Counted from the stretch's first letter, positions 10,765 through 21,850 are shown. The stretch: 64,000 nt of DNA from Platanthera guangdongensis (GCA_039583875.1 CM077153.1:66286482-66350481); one strand, 5' to 3'. Made by a program: numbers and translations. The notes: generated by a model not told the origin, from the letters alone.

Positions 10765-10988
10765 ATTAAATGTCTGGAGTGAATTTGAGAAATTGGCTAA
10801 GTCCATAATCTGATGACGTCAGACAAAATTGACAAAGTCAAACATAATTCAAATTATTTTCGGTGAAGCTACAAAACACGACAAATACTGTCAGAGAGCT
10901 AATGTACGTCTTCTTCCATTAAAGAAAGGTGCATTTGTCTGCTACAGGTGGTCCCCACTACTTCTTGGAGTCGTTAATGTGTGGAAGA

Positions 10989-10996
10989 TATAAAGA
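10989..10996 (+). promoter_or_regulatory. TATA box of the B LTR
   Basis: TATAAAGA in GGAAGATATAAAGAGG, about 225 bp downstream of the hairpin motif cluster and 440 bp upstream of the stem-loop array. Confidence 0.65.
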
Positions 10997-11431
10997 GGAA
11001 ACTATTGTATGTTGAACTCAACTTTTAGGGGTTTGTTTCAAAAAGAAAAAGAGCGGCTGGATTTCATCTTCCTGACCATTGCTGGCGGAAAAAAGCTGGA
11101 AGTCGATTTGCTAAACTAAAAGTTCAGTCAAGTTAGTTGTAGCATTTTCTTAAGCGACAGCAAGTTCAGAAACACTTATGATAAAGAAAGAGAGGAGAGC
11201 CTTCAGTCTTCTGAAGGTTCAGGTTAGTTGTTTGAAGAACTCAAGACCTAGAGATCTTCAGTCTTCTACAGCAAGTTCAGAAATAATTTTTTGAGATACT
11301 TCCAGCAAAGGCAGCCATTTATTAAAGAACACTTTTTGTTATTGTGACGATAAATAGAGGTGAGATAACTCAGCTCTAGTAGTAGACATAGAGAAATTTC
11401 TCTGTGTCAAATTAATTAAAACTATTGTATT

Positions 11432-11840
11432 CCTGTAGGATCCTTTTGGATCTGAGAAGTAGAGCTTTTGAGTCTAAGGAAGGGCAGTTTTGCCTGAGCT
11501 GTAGGAGATTTATACTCTCTGAGTGTAGGATCTAGCTTGGATCTAAGGTAGGTGATCATTTGAACACTGAGCTGTAGGTCTTTTGAGCTTGAGGCAGGAG
11601 AGTCATTGTCTTTGAGTTGTAGGGCACTTGTGCCTGAGTTGTAGGATCCTTTGGATCTGAGGTAGGGCCTTTGTTCCTGAGCTGTAGGTGAGTCTTTCTA
11701 TCTGAGGTAGGATCCTTTGTGTATCTGAGGTAGGGCTGTCCTCCCAGCCTAAGTTGTAGGGCATTTGGGCCTGAGGTAGGTGATCAGTTGATCACTGATT
11801 TGTAGGAGCAAATTTGCTCTGATGTAGGGCTTTGGACTGA
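11432..11840 (+). repeat. Array of about 17 stem-loop units in B LTR leader
   Basis: Each unit reads GTAG, usually an extra G, then a private inverted repeat, then CTGAG. Clear stems include AGATCC/GGATCT (11438 and again 11643), AGGCA/TGCCT (11482 and 11630), AGAGA/TCTCT (11503), AGATC/GATCT (11527), AGTGATCA/TGATCACT (11778-11796) and AGAGCAA/TTGCTCT (11804-11820). Stem sequences differ, yet most close, and a G after AG is bulged in most. Four or five units pair poorly. Lying downstream of the TATA box, the array would be in the leader RNA. Confidence 0.8.
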
Positions 11841-12152
11841 GTTGTAAGCCTTGTAGGAGACAGAGAGATCCTGTAGGATCTGTGGTGTAAGCTATTGGAG
11901 CTGAGTTTTGGAGAAGTGCCTTATCTAATGAGAATTTAGAAAGGTGGGAGGAGAGTGAACATACTCAAAATCTGGGGAACCACTATATATTATGTGTTTG
12001 CCTTCTTGTGTTATTTCTTTATTACTGGTTCTTGAATGCAAATAACTACTAACACACTAAGCAATTACAAAAGAAAATAAAAGAAAGTCACAAGAAACCA
12101 AGAAACCTATTCACCCCCTAGGTTGCTAGCTACCTTAAAACAAAGACTTTCA

Positions 12153-13741
12153 GAACTTAAGAAGCTTATTATGGGTCCCTTAATTTCTCGATACGTATAG
12201 CATACTGATTTGATTGTCGAGAGTATAACATTTATTCGAGGATAGGAGCCAACTTGATTGCTCGAGTCTGGCAGATTCTGGGTATTTTAGAGAGATTGAT
12301 TTTTTTTTCTTCAAAAATCAACCTCATGAATATTTTCAAAATAAAGGAAAAATTCGATCATTTGAATCGAGGTTGGCATTTCTGTACTCCATTCTTGTAT
12401 CGTTCATTTCCTGATATGCTCAAAACACACAAGAGTTACTTTTAAAAATGCTTGATGATTTGCAAAATCCATGTATCGCTTCGAGCTTGAGATTCCATCT
12501 CTATAAATCTCGTCATTATTTATTTGAAAAATAATTCATAAATTATATCTCAATCGCACACTATGATTTCTTCCTAAAAATATTTGAACAAATCAAAAAT
12601 TTAAGCATGACCCTTTTGTTCCAAAAAATTGTAGAACCACCAATTTTTACCCAAAAGTCCCCAATTTTTTATATAACATCAAAGTTGGCCTATTTTGAGT
12701 ATAGAAAGTTTTCCAAAATTTTCCAACCAATTTTGGGTGTTTAATTTGGCCAAATAAATTTTATTTAGGAATTTAAAATACCAAATCAAATTATAAAAAT
12801 TCCAACAAAATTATGGAGATAGCCCTCAATATGGGGAACAACTTTCATGTTCAAACATTTTTCCCTAGAAGCCTAGATTTCTCTCAGAAAAATCATCAAT
12901 TTTCAGTTATAATTTTGGTCTGCATATAGCAATCATTACCCTAAACCCATGGCTGAGATTGAGCCAGATGGTGCACTTTATACTTTTATCTCCCCACAGT
13001 GGATCTGGCGTCGATCTTTCTTGTGGGGGGGGGGGGATTTATAAATCCCTGATCGTCTGGTATCCAGACGTAGATCAGACGGCGGCTGGAGGTTCCCGAC
13101 AACAAAAGCTTATGGGCTTCAACCGTCGCCGCCTGGCAGTCGTCAGGCCACATCACCTCCCCCGGCCAACTTGTCGGGGGCCAGTGATTCATTTAGTGGT
13201 GGTATGGTGGCCAGGCGCTGCCGACCAACGCAGAGAAAACTCAACCCGAAAGAGTATGGCGCGACCAGCTCTTTTCCCGGCGACATCGCACCACCCCGCC
13301 TCTTTGGTGGCTCTCATACCACATCCCCTCTCTTTCCTACCAGCAATGTGGGATTATGTTCCCATAGAGGAGAGTAGTTCCTCTTCCTCCAGCCGTCTAA
13401 GACAGCTGGTATTCATCAGGGATGGAAGTACTGCTATGTGATAGTGATCAATGAGGGTTTATATTTTGTGGAACTTGGCTTGGAACATAGAGAAGGGAGT
13501 GGAGAGACTTTTTGGCCTTTTGGGCTATTTCTAAGGTCTCATTTTCCATGGGGATTTGTTGTCCAAGAGAACACCTAGAAATGGGCCCAAGATGAGCAAA
13601 AGGTGGGGGCTTGGGTTGGAGAAATCCACCTTTGGAAATTTTCCAAAAAGAAGATGGGGGTTGACAAAAGTAAACCCTAGGTTGGGTCCCTCATGTGGGT
13701 AAAAGTAAAAGTTGGTCCAAGTCCTCCTAGGATGAGTCAAT
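12153..13741. other. Unassigned, mostly AT-rich DNA
   Basis: No recognisable gene or element end. 12153-12950 is AT-rich with long runs of A and T. 12960-13440 is locally GC-rich and holds a 160-codon ORF (12959-13441) with no familiar motif, low complexity near its end and biased composition; I do not call it a gene. A 12-base G run and two nested inverted repeats lie at 13025-13082. 13450-13741 resembles nothing I know. It may be an old LTR or host intergenic DNA. Confidence 0.4.
13025..13082. repeat. G12 run followed by two inverted repeats
   Basis: Twelve consecutive G (13025-13036), overlapping the 16-bp palindrome GGGATTTATAAATCCC, then CGTCTGG-TAT-CCAGACG, a 7-bp stem with 3-base loop flanked by GAT and ATC sequences that extend it imperfectly. 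Confidence 0.7.
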
Positions 13742-14040
13742 GTTGGGGTATTGTGCTATAATTGGTGTGTGCACACTTTTCAGTGAACAATAATGTTTGG
13801 TTTGACCACCCAATATCGAAATTGACCGGAACAAACTCCATTGACCTCGTATTGATAATACAAGTCCAATGCCACTGACCGATGTCAAATTAGAGTTTAT
13901 TTACTCAATACTCAAAAAATAATTTCGCTTCAAGATGCCATATAACCTCAAATTTAAATACAATGAGTCCCATCACACGTATTGGCTATACGAGGTCATT
14001 AGAACTGACAAACCATCTTTGTACCTATGAGAGGAAGCTC
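13742..14040. other. Unassigned 300-bp segment next to pol fragment H
   Basis: AT-rich, without ORF. It starts TGTTGGGGTATTGTG, which looks like an LTR start but has no matching end, tract or partner nearby. The alignment of H with Copia pol stops at about 14050, so this is either the point where H was truncated or the start of a different insertion. Confidence 0.3.
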
Positions 14041-15532
14041 AAATGCAAAGTCAATTATAAACCTGTACATGGACTCATCAAAAGATTTCCCCTTTTCATC
14101 CTTACGCAGTGATATAATTGATCCCATGTGAGTTTTTATGGTAGTGGAACTTTCCATATCAAACTTCTTTATTAACTCTATAGTGTACTTGGTCTGGGAG
14201 ATGAAAATTGCATCTTTAGACAATTTCACTTGGAGACCTAAAAAATACTTAAGCTCCCCTATATTTCTCATTTCAAACTACCCTTTTATCAGGTTAGCAA
14301 ACATCTTACAAAGGTTTTCATCAGTAGACCCAAATATATATCATCAACATATATTTGGACTAAGAGACACTTGATCTTTATTTCCCTAAGAAATAACATT
14401 ATCTATCTTCCCCCTCGAGAATTTATTCTTAATGAGGAAGGTAGATAGGGTTTAATACCAAGAGTTAGGGCTTTCTTTAACCTATAGAGTGATTTCCTAA
14501 GAAAAAATACATAATCAGGGTGAGTAGGATTGACAAAACCTGATGGTTGCTCTATATAGACTTCCACTTTGAGGTCACCATTTAGGAAGGATGAATTCAC
14601 ATCCATCTGGTAGACCTTAAATCCCTTATAACATATATAAGTAATAACCTTGTTGCTTCTAGCCATGCTAGTAGAGCAAAGGTTTGGTTAAAGTCAATTC
14701 CTACTTCTTATCTGCATCCTTTTGCAACTAGCCTTGCCTTGTTCTTTACAATTACTCCATTTTCATCCAATTTATTTCTAAAGATCCACTTTTTTCTCAA
14801 ATGATGTTATGTCCTTGAGGTTTTGGAACCAACTTCCATACTTTGCATCTTTTAAATGGATGAAATTCATATTGGATAGACATTATCCAGAAAGGGTCCT
14901 GGTTTGCTTCTTCAAACTTCTTCGGTTCCACCTGCGAGAGGAAGCCCAAATACAAAGCTTCATTATATATCCTACTTATTATTGTGACCCCCTGACTGGC
15001 ATCTCAAATGAATAGATTGTTGGGGTGATCATTTAGATTCCTGGTTGTTGTAGGCATCATTGTTGTAGTTGACTGAGTTCTTGGAATGTCTTCACCTTGC
15101 TGACCCACATCTTCAGCAACCTGAACTACATCTGATGGATGATCTTCCTTAGTTATGATTGTATCACTTGAGGAGATTTTACTTGTACTGGGCTTGTCAT
15201 TTAAGGATAGTTCATTCATGTTTACTTCAGTACCTGCAATAATAGGTGAACTAGACCAGTCCTTGTGTATCATGCTAGTCTCATCAAAAACAACATTGAT
15301 TGACTCTTCAATTACATGAGATTTCTTGTTGAATATTCTGTAGGATCTACTATGTGAGAAATATACAACAAAGATACCTTCATTGCACTTCTCTGCAAAC
15401 ATAGTTAAATAAGATTTTCCATTATTTAAAATGAAACGGTTGCATCCAAAGATTCTAAAATAGGATATAATTAGTGTTCTCCCTTTCAACAGTTCATAGG
15501 GAGTTTTCTTGTAATATTTGGTGATGGAAGCT
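14041..15532 (-). pseudogene. Sirevirus-type pol fragment H
   Basis: Minus-strand remnant in order: end of integrase and linker (15489-15004, KGRTLIISYFRIFGCNRF, VVFDETSMIHKD), reverse transcriptase palm (14666-14403, YQMDVNSSFLNGDLKVEVY, YRLKKA), a degenerate YVDDIY region near 14350, and thumb (14271-14050, GELKYFLGLQVKLSKDAIF, ESMYRFIID). RNase H, LTRs and everything before the integrase end are missing. At least five stops or shifts. Element C inserted at its upstream edge (TSD-like AAGCT at 15528-15532), so the missing part lies beyond C, outside the window. The protein is closest to that of C. Confidence 0.85.
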
Positions 15533-15856
15533 TGTTGGGTATTATATCCCCAATAGCCCTGATTAGAAGAAGTTACCTTTGAACTAAGATGAATTGAGGG
15601 TATATTTGATGTTGTATTTATTTATGTATGTTGCAAGACATTGCAAGTGCTAAGTACAAAGCATTATCAGATTACAATGGGATACCAAACACATGTCTAT
15701 GCAATATAATTCCTCATTGTATAGAACATCGTGTTGACTCCTGTGTAATCTCTCAAATATGGTGTACTTCATCTCAGTGCAATAGAAGAATCAAGTTGTT
15801 GTCTTTGTTGTGCAGAAATTATGAAATTTTCCTAGGTACATTTGTAGAGTAAACAA

Positions 15857-16170
15857 GTGAGTACTCGTTATATTCATCGAGTCTTCACATGTGCACTCGA
15901 GAAATTCGTCAAAAGACTCGGGAGTTCTCAAGAGTTCTCGAAGACCTGATTTTGGATTATTGGCTAAGTTAAAAGCAGTTATATTCACATGAGCACTTGA
16001 CTAATTCGTTGAGAGTACTTGAGTGAACTCAATCAATTCGTCGAGTACTTCTGATAGTTCTCGTGATTTATGATTCAAGTATTCATGAAGTCCAGCAAGT
16101 CTTATTCGTCGAGTGAATTCATTTAATTCATTGTAATATCTCGAGAAGTCTTGTATGGTCTCGACAAATG
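15857..16170 (+). repeat. ATTCGTCGAGT / CTCGAG motif cluster in C LTR
   Basis: About fifteen irregular copies of ATTCGTCGAG, ATTCATCGAG, CTCGAGAA and CTCGACAAATGGACT within 310 bp, ending just before the TATA box. The last form recurs upstream of the envelope-like ORF (35380-35600). Confidence 0.75.
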
Positions 16171-16174
16171 GACT

Positions 16175-16181
16175 TATAAAT
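16175..16181 (+). promoter_or_regulatory. TATA box of C 5' LTR
   Basis: TATAAAT in GACTTATAAATTTTTC, immediately after the motif cluster. Confidence 0.6.
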
Positions 16182-16589
16182 TTTTCATTTTCAAATCCAG
16201 ATGGCTTTCCAAAACTAGATCTAGCGCCAAGTACAATGCACGTGGAGGCTTTTCTAAGTTTTAAATCTAGTCATTAGAGAGGAATCGCTTATATATATTA
16301 AAGGGTTATTTTCCAAAAACCCTAATCGCTCATTGCAATAATTTTTCGGGATTTAAAAAATTATTTAACAAAGAACTCCAACGACGACAAAATTTGCTGA
16401 TCAGCGGTTCCTCCTACAAATAAAGCTTTGATTGATTTATTATTCTCCAGAATACTTCCAGAGATTCAAAGTTAAGATCAGATCGATTGTCAAGCAAGCC
16501 GATCCTTCTTCTTCAAGATTCAAGTTAAGGCTTTCAATCAAGGAAGAAGGGTTGATTTCAAATCTGAAGAAATTGTAAAATCTTTTTAT

Positions 16590-16725
16590 ACCTTGTAGGA
16601 AGTTGTTTGCTTCCATTTTTTTGTAGATCCTAATTTAGAGGATCGAGTGTAGGATATGTTGCTCTCCGAGTTTGTAGGAGTGGGAGACTCTGAGTTTGTA
16701 GGAGTGGGAGACTCCGAGTTATGAG
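16590..16725 (+). repeat. Stem-loop units in C LTR leader
   Basis: Five units with linker GAGTTTGTAG: GGAAG/CTTCC (about 16597-16613), GATCC/GGATC (16626-16644), a weak one, AGAGT/ACTCT with a bulged G, and GGAGT/ACTCC. In the last two neighbours the closing base and the pairing change together. Confidence 0.7.
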
Positions 16726-16852
16726 ATTATTATTAATCTTTGTTTTTGTGAAGTAGTCGAGTCTAGCCCGAAGTGATAGATAGGCGAGGTGGGACAGTGG
16801 ACGTACCCATTTTGGGGAACCACTCTAAATCATTATGTTTGTGTTGTGATTG

Positions 16853-16870
16853 CTCTCTCTCTCTCTCTCT
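16853..16870 (+). repeat. (CT)9 microsatellite
   Basis: Nine CT units followed by GTGTG, near the 3' end of the C LTR. Length is likely to vary. Confidence 0.9.
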
Positions 16871-16971
16871 GTGTGCTTTATTTTGATTAAATTTTTTTTC
16901 ACTATAAGATGCAGAACTCACCTATTCAGCCCCATCTAAGTGATTTAGGTTAACAACTAGATACTTTCAAT

Positions 16972-16983
16972 TGGTATTATAGT
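16972..16983 (+). promoter_or_regulatory. Decayed primer-binding site of C
   Basis: TGGTATTATAGT, 2 bp after the LTR end. It resembles TGGTATCAGAGC, the complement of initiator tRNA-Met used by Copia elements, with several substitutions. Confidence 0.55.
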
Positions 16984-17220
16984 GATGTTCTTTGTTAAAA
17001 GGTTAACACCTTGAATAGATCTTAATTAGGTTATCAAAAGAGAAACAGACAGGTGCAAGGATTTTTCCTCAGTGATGTTGTCAGTGTGCACTAAGGAGAA
17101 CTTCCTTATATAAAAAGAAAGAGTAACGTTTTTATAGAAGCTTCTCATCCCAGAATCTTCAAAAATATTGAAGAAGGCCCTTATATTTCTACGACTCCGT
17201 ATTCCCTTAATCCAAATCTG

Positions 17221-19099
17221 ATGGTTCCCAAAAAGATGTCGGATCTGACCAAAGATGAGATTGCTCTCGTCATTCTGGATAAGAAGGCGAAGAACATCAT
17301 TACTAGTGCGGTGGGCGATTCAACGCTGCAAAATCTAATCCTTTGTATGTCTGCTAAGGAGATGTGAGAATCTCTAATTTTTCTTATGGAAGGAATGGAA
17401 GAAGTTGGGGATGATCGGAGATCTCTACTTAATCAGGAATATGAGTCCTTCATGCAAAATAAGAGGGACACTATTGTTGACTGCTACAAAAAGTTTTTTA
17501 TGATCATCAATGGCCGAAGAAAATATGGTCGTGAATTTACCGATGGCAAGCGTAATGACAAATTCTTGAGATCCCTTACGAAAGAATGGGATACCAAGGT
17601 AGTTGCAATAAGGGAATTTGCTAAAATGGCTACCATGTACCCACAGATATTGTTCGAGAAGCTACTATCCCATGAGACGAAACACAATATTAAAAAGGCA
17701 GAAAAAGAGGGAAACAAGACTTTAGTAAGATAGAAGTCTGTACCAATCACTGTTGAAGGGTTAAGGAAAGGCAGAGTTATGTCACCAGTAAGGACACATG
17801 CATCAAATGAACACGAAGACTCAGAGGGAAGCACCTCCAGTTCTGAAATGATAGATGGAGAGTTTTATTTACTCTCTAGATAGTTTAAGAGGATGCTCGG
17901 GTGAAGAAGACAAATGAGAAATCATCCCTCCTCATTTGATTATAGAAGATCACGTTGTTATGGTGATCATCACAAGAGAAGCCCCACCAATAATGGCAGG
18001 TATAAATCTAAACAAAACAAATACGTTTCTAATGAAATTCTTTGCTATTGTTGCAATAAACCAGGACACATGATCGCTGACTTTCCTCACAAGAATAAGG
18101 AAGTATCAAAGAAAAAAGAAAAAAATATCCTTCAAAGGGAAGAAGAAATAAGAAAAGAGCTTCATCGCGAAGATGTCAAAGACTTTCAGCGATAGCGACT
18201 CAAGTGAGTCAAGCACGAATGAAGAGGCCTATTTTGGGCTTATGAAACATACTGACGAGGATAATTGCGACTCCTTATAAAATGGGAAGGTAAATTCAAA
18301 TACTCTTCTGTCTGATTCCGATGCAAACTCTGACAGTCATGAAGATCACCTCTCTAAGGATGAGTCTGACTTAATGATGCAGTATCGAGCATTACTTAAG
18401 GGATTTGAAAAATGTCGTAAGGTTGTTAAATATTAGGTCAAAGAGATTGTATCTCTCAAGGCATTGGAATCTGAACTAAGGGATGAAATTGAGAGATTGA
18501 CACCCCTTAGAGATGATATCCAATCCATGATAGAGGAACTGGAATGATTTACTGAGTTAGTAAGTCTAAAAGAGAAGGCAATAAATGAATTGGAAGATAA
18601 GTTATTCATTGAAAGGAAGCTTGTAGAAAGCTTCTCGAAACAAATGACTGTTCTTCCTCTCATTGATGAATTTTCGGCCTCTAAGACAGGTGGTGTTGGA
18701 TATAAGGCTCCTAGAAATAAAAGGAGGGATACATATAGTCAATTTGTATTCAAGAAGGTAATGTTTTCAACAAATCAGTATGACTTTGAAACATCCTATG
18801 GTCATTTTTCTAGACCAATGTATGTTGCCTCTAATAAGAAAAACCAAGAATGGAGCCGTCCTAAAAATCTTGGAACAAGTGCTCTCAAGGAACCTTATGA
18901 AGAGATTATTCTGAAGCATTATGGTCCATTCATTCATGTACTGAAGGAGAAGAAAGCACCAGAAGGAAAACAAGTTGCTAAGCAGCCACATGAGACAATA
19001 AAGCCTACCACTTGTTGTTCTCATGAGGCTTCTAAATCTAGATTAGTAGCACTTGCTAGACCCCCCCCCCCCCCCCCCCCCGTTTATATGACGAAGTAG
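17221..19099 (+). pseudogene. C gag, degenerate
   Basis: Starts ATG at 17221 (MVPKKMSDLTKDEIAL). A UBN2-type Copia gag follows (QEYESFMQNKRDTIVDCYKKF, RSLTKEWDTKVVAIREF), interrupted by TGA near 17366 and TAG at 17731 in one reading frame. A zinc knuckle CYCCNKPGHMIADF at about 18045 has lost its last Cys. After a shift, 18430-18660 encodes a coiled-coil-like stretch (LEDKLFIERKLVESF), then a LPLIDEF segment also found in A2 gag (about 61090). A 21-base C run sits at 19061-19081. A second knuckle follows at about 19130 with its first Cys replaced. Not functional. Confidence 0.82.
19061..19081 (+). repeat. C21 homopolymer inside C gag
   Basis: Twenty-one consecutive C, read as a proline run. 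Prone to slippage and to sequencing or assembly error. Confidence 0.9.
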
Positions 19100-20482
19100 G
19101 AGAAGAAGACAAGGAACGAAAATTTGACTATTGGTGTTGTTGCAAAATTGGTCATATCACCATAGATTGTTGGTACAATTCATTTGAAAATAAGACACCC
19201 CGAGTTAACTTTGCTAGGATTACCCCTCATAATGTTAACAATCTCAGTGTTGTCTATCTAACAAAAAACCAAGGACCCAAATCTATTTTAGTTCCTAAGG
19301 ATATTTAATCTGTGAATGCAGGTATGTCCAAAGGCCAATCAAAATCCTATATGGTATTTAGACAATGGATTTTTCGGGCACATGACCAAAACAAGAAGCC
19401 TTCTACAAAATTATACCTCAGTCAAAGACAGCGCAAATGTTATTTTTGGTGGATCTAACAGAGGAATTACAAACGTTTTTGGTATGATTACCAATAGTAT
19501 AGTCTCTTTCACAGACGTGGCTTATGTTAAAGGATTACATCATAATCTCATAATAATAAGTCAATTATGTGACAAAGGGTATATGGTTGAGTTCTACAAG
19601 GACAAGTGTCTGATAAAAACATCTGATAAATCAGAAACTATTTTAACAGGCACTCGAAGTAGAAAATTTTTTTGTCTTAATTTTCTTTGTTTGAAATCTT
19701 CTACACCAGTGTGTTTATTGGCAAAATATAGTGCATCTCTTTATGATCAATGACATAAGAGACTAGCACAAATTAATTTCAAAATAATAAATATGTTATT
19801 TTCTCACAATTTAGTGTGTGATGCACCTGATATTAAGTGCATTAAAGATAGACCTTGTCACCCATGCCAGATGAGTAAGTAGACAAGAGCTACCTTTAAA
19901 AGCATCGTCGGTAAAAATTCTTCCAAATGTTTATATTTGCTTCATATGGACTCATTCGGTCCCATGCCAGTTCGTATTTTAGGAGGTAAAGCTTATACCT
20001 TTGTTATTGTTAATGATTACTCATATTTTGCATGAGTGTTCTTTCTAAAGTATAAGTCAGATACCTTTGACTCTTTCACTCGCTTTGTCAGGTAGATACA
20101 TAATGAATTGAACTGCTCTATGGTCAAAATCAGAAGTGACCATGAAACTGAATTTGAATCTGGTGCCATGACAGAGTTCTGTACAAGCCAATGTATCTTT
20201 CATGAGTTTTCCTCTCTTTATACTCTACAGTAAAATGGAGTTGCTGAGAGAAAGAATAGAACACTCATTGAGGCAATCAGAATAATGACAAATGACTGTT
20301 CATTGCTATAATAATTCTGTCTGAAGCAGTCAATACAACTTGTCACGTGCAAAATAGAGTCTTAATTAATAAGAATCATCGTACGACACCTTATGAACTT
20401 CTGAAGGGCAGGAAACCGACTGTGTCCTACTTTAGAATCGTTGGAAACAAATGCTTCGTACTTAATAATGAAAAGTATTACA

Positions 20483-21070
20483 AAACTAAGTTTAATAAAA
20501 AAATGTTTTGAAAGTATTTTCGTAGGATATAGTAGCCATAGTAAGACATATAAAATTTTTAATAAGAAAACCCTGGTTGTAAAACAATCCATTAATGTCA
20601 TATTTGATAAGACAAGTATGCTTCATAGAAACACTTCTAGTATTTTTGTTGAAGATGCAGGTTCACGGCTAAAAGAGATAGGTTTAGAAGAAGCAGTTAA
20701 AGAAGATGTCGCAAGTTCCATCAAAGTAAATTTTCCAATTTTGGTTGAAGAAGAAGAACATCGGGATGATGAACGTAAACTAAGTTTAGTAAAAAAATGT
20801 TTTGAAGGTATTTTTGTAGAATATAGTAACCATAGTAAGGCATATAGAATTTTCAATAAGAAAACCCTAGTTGTAGAAGAATCCATTAATGTCGTATTTG
20901 ATAAGACAAGTATGCTTCATAGAAACACTTATAGTATTTTTGTTGAAGATGTAGGTTCACGACTAAACGAGATAAGTTTAGAAGAAGCAGTTAAAGATGA
21001 TGTCTCAAGTTCCATCAAAGTAAATTCTCCAATTTTGGTTGAAGAAGACGAGCATCAGGATGAAGAACGT
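20483..21070 (+). repeat. In-frame 294-bp tandem duplication in C pol
   Basis: 20483-20776 and 20777-21070 are two copies, both beginning AAACTAAGTTTA. Each encodes about 98 residues (CFE.IFV.YS.HSK, KKTLVV..SINV.FDKTSMLHRNT, SIKVN.PILVEE). The copies differ at several residues, so the duplication is not recent. The frame is kept. Confidence 0.9.
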
Positions 21071-21277
21071 GCACCAAAAGTAGCACAAACTCCTAGTGGA
21101 ACTGCAAGCAATCTAGTGATCAAACACTCAAGAGATCAACCCACTAATCTGATCATTGGAGATCCTAGTGATGGAATTAGAATAAGAAGAGGTACAACTA
21201 ACGAAACCTTGCAATTAAGTTTTCTTTCTCAGATTAAGCCGAAGAAATTTGAAGAAGCAAATAAGGATGCTTCATGG

Positions 21278-21282
21278 ATCAT
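21278..21282 (+). repeat. Target-site duplication of E, left
   Basis: ATCAT, repeated at 33789-33793 right after the 3' LTR of E. Confidence 0.9.
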
Positions 21283-21570
21283 TGATGAGTGCGATTATGA
21301 TAGGCTTTTTACTATCATAATTGTAATCATGTCTACTATTTTCTACCTATTTTTGTAGTAATTTCGCGAGAATAGTTGAGAAATTGTCTTATCATGAATA
21401 GGAGAGCACAGTTAGGATTTTTGGTTATTCCTTGTATTAAGCTATCTATTTATTCTTTCATTTTTCTAATGCAGGTAATGCCAACTAATGGAACTAAACA
21501 TCTTAGAGCAAACAGAGGAGTTCACGGAGTCAACATGGCTGATGACAGGACAAAAATTGGGCTCATACAG

Positions 21571-21850
21571 GTAGGCACACGCCTGTGTCCATACTCGTGT
21601 CCTATGTGCACTGGAATTGAAGAAAATTGGAAGAAGAAGACAGAGACTCACACGGGTTGGCACACGCCTTTGTGCCTACCCGTGTCCATTCGACCTCGAC
21701 TGCTAACCCACCCGTGTCTGAAGAACATGAAGAACAACATGGTCATGTCAGTACCCGTGTCATCTGACACGGCCGACTACCAAACATGCTTGTTCGTGTG
21801 GAAATGCCCTAGAACCATCAACACGGCTGTGTTGGAACTCGTGTCCGAAC
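21571..21850 (+). repeat. ACACGGG / CCCGTGT motif cluster in E 5' LTR
   Basis: Repeated GGCACACG, CCCGTGTCC, ACACGGGTTGG and ACACGG/CCGTGT pairs, many as inverted partners. In the 3' LTR (32480-32765) the copies are cleaner, including ACACGGCCGTGT, a perfect 12-bp palindrome. It ends about 15 bp before the TATA box. Confidence 0.8.

Larger units (their letters stand above)
4670..12152 (+). mobile_element. Sirevirus-type Copia element B, 5' end missing
   Basis: Decayed pol (4670-9302, interrupted by solo LTR S), about 640 bp without ORF, polypurine tract and 3' LTR (9946-12152). Gag, protease and the 5' LTR are missing and would lie left of LTR Y, which interrupts pol at 4669/4670. No envelope-like ORF is present between pol and the 3' LTR, unlike A2 and C. 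Many stops and frameshifts make it an old, inactive copy. Confidence 0.8.
9946..12152 (+). repeat. 3' LTR of B, about 2207 bp
   Basis: Starts TGTTGGGTCCATTGC and ends AAAGACTTTCA after the CACCCCCTAGG segment shared with other Sirevirus LTRs. Order inside: hairpin motif cluster (10147-10764), TATA box (10989-10996), stem-loop array (11432-11840). The end was placed by comparison with A1 and C; no second copy is in the window. Confidence 0.8.
15533..16969 (+). repeat. 5' LTR of C, 1437 bp
   Basis: Starts TGTTGGGTATTATATCCCC and ends GATACTTTCA, directly before a primer-site-like TGGTATTATAGT. The end carries CACCTATTCAGCCCC, shared with the other Sirevirus LTRs. Order inside: TCGA-containing motif cluster (15857-16170), TATA box (16175-16181), stem-loop units (16590-16725), a CT microsatellite (16853-16870). 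Confidence 0.82.
19316..21282 (+). pseudogene. C pol: protease, integrase and linker, degenerate
   Basis: Protease-like IWYLDNGFFGHMTKT (19346) has DNG in place of DSG, so its active site is altered. GAG-pre-integrase and integrase follow (HMDSFGPMPV near 19945, VNDYS, RSDHETEF near 20135, NGVAERKNRTLIEA near 20235), so the three acidic positions remain but the frame is broken at least eight times between 19754 and 20440. From 20441 to 21282 one open frame covers the integrase end and linker, including an in-frame 294-bp tandem duplication, and ends at KKFEEANKDASW where Athila element E is inserted. Coding resumes at 33794. Confidence 0.85.

Noticed and set aside
12959..13441. 160-codon ORF as a host gene
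   Set aside because: No known motif, runs through a G homopolymer and ends in a Ser run; overlapping ORFs of equal quality exist on the other strand.
13742..13760. LTR start TGTTGGGGTATTG
   Set aside because: No polypurine tract before it, no matching end and no second copy in the window.
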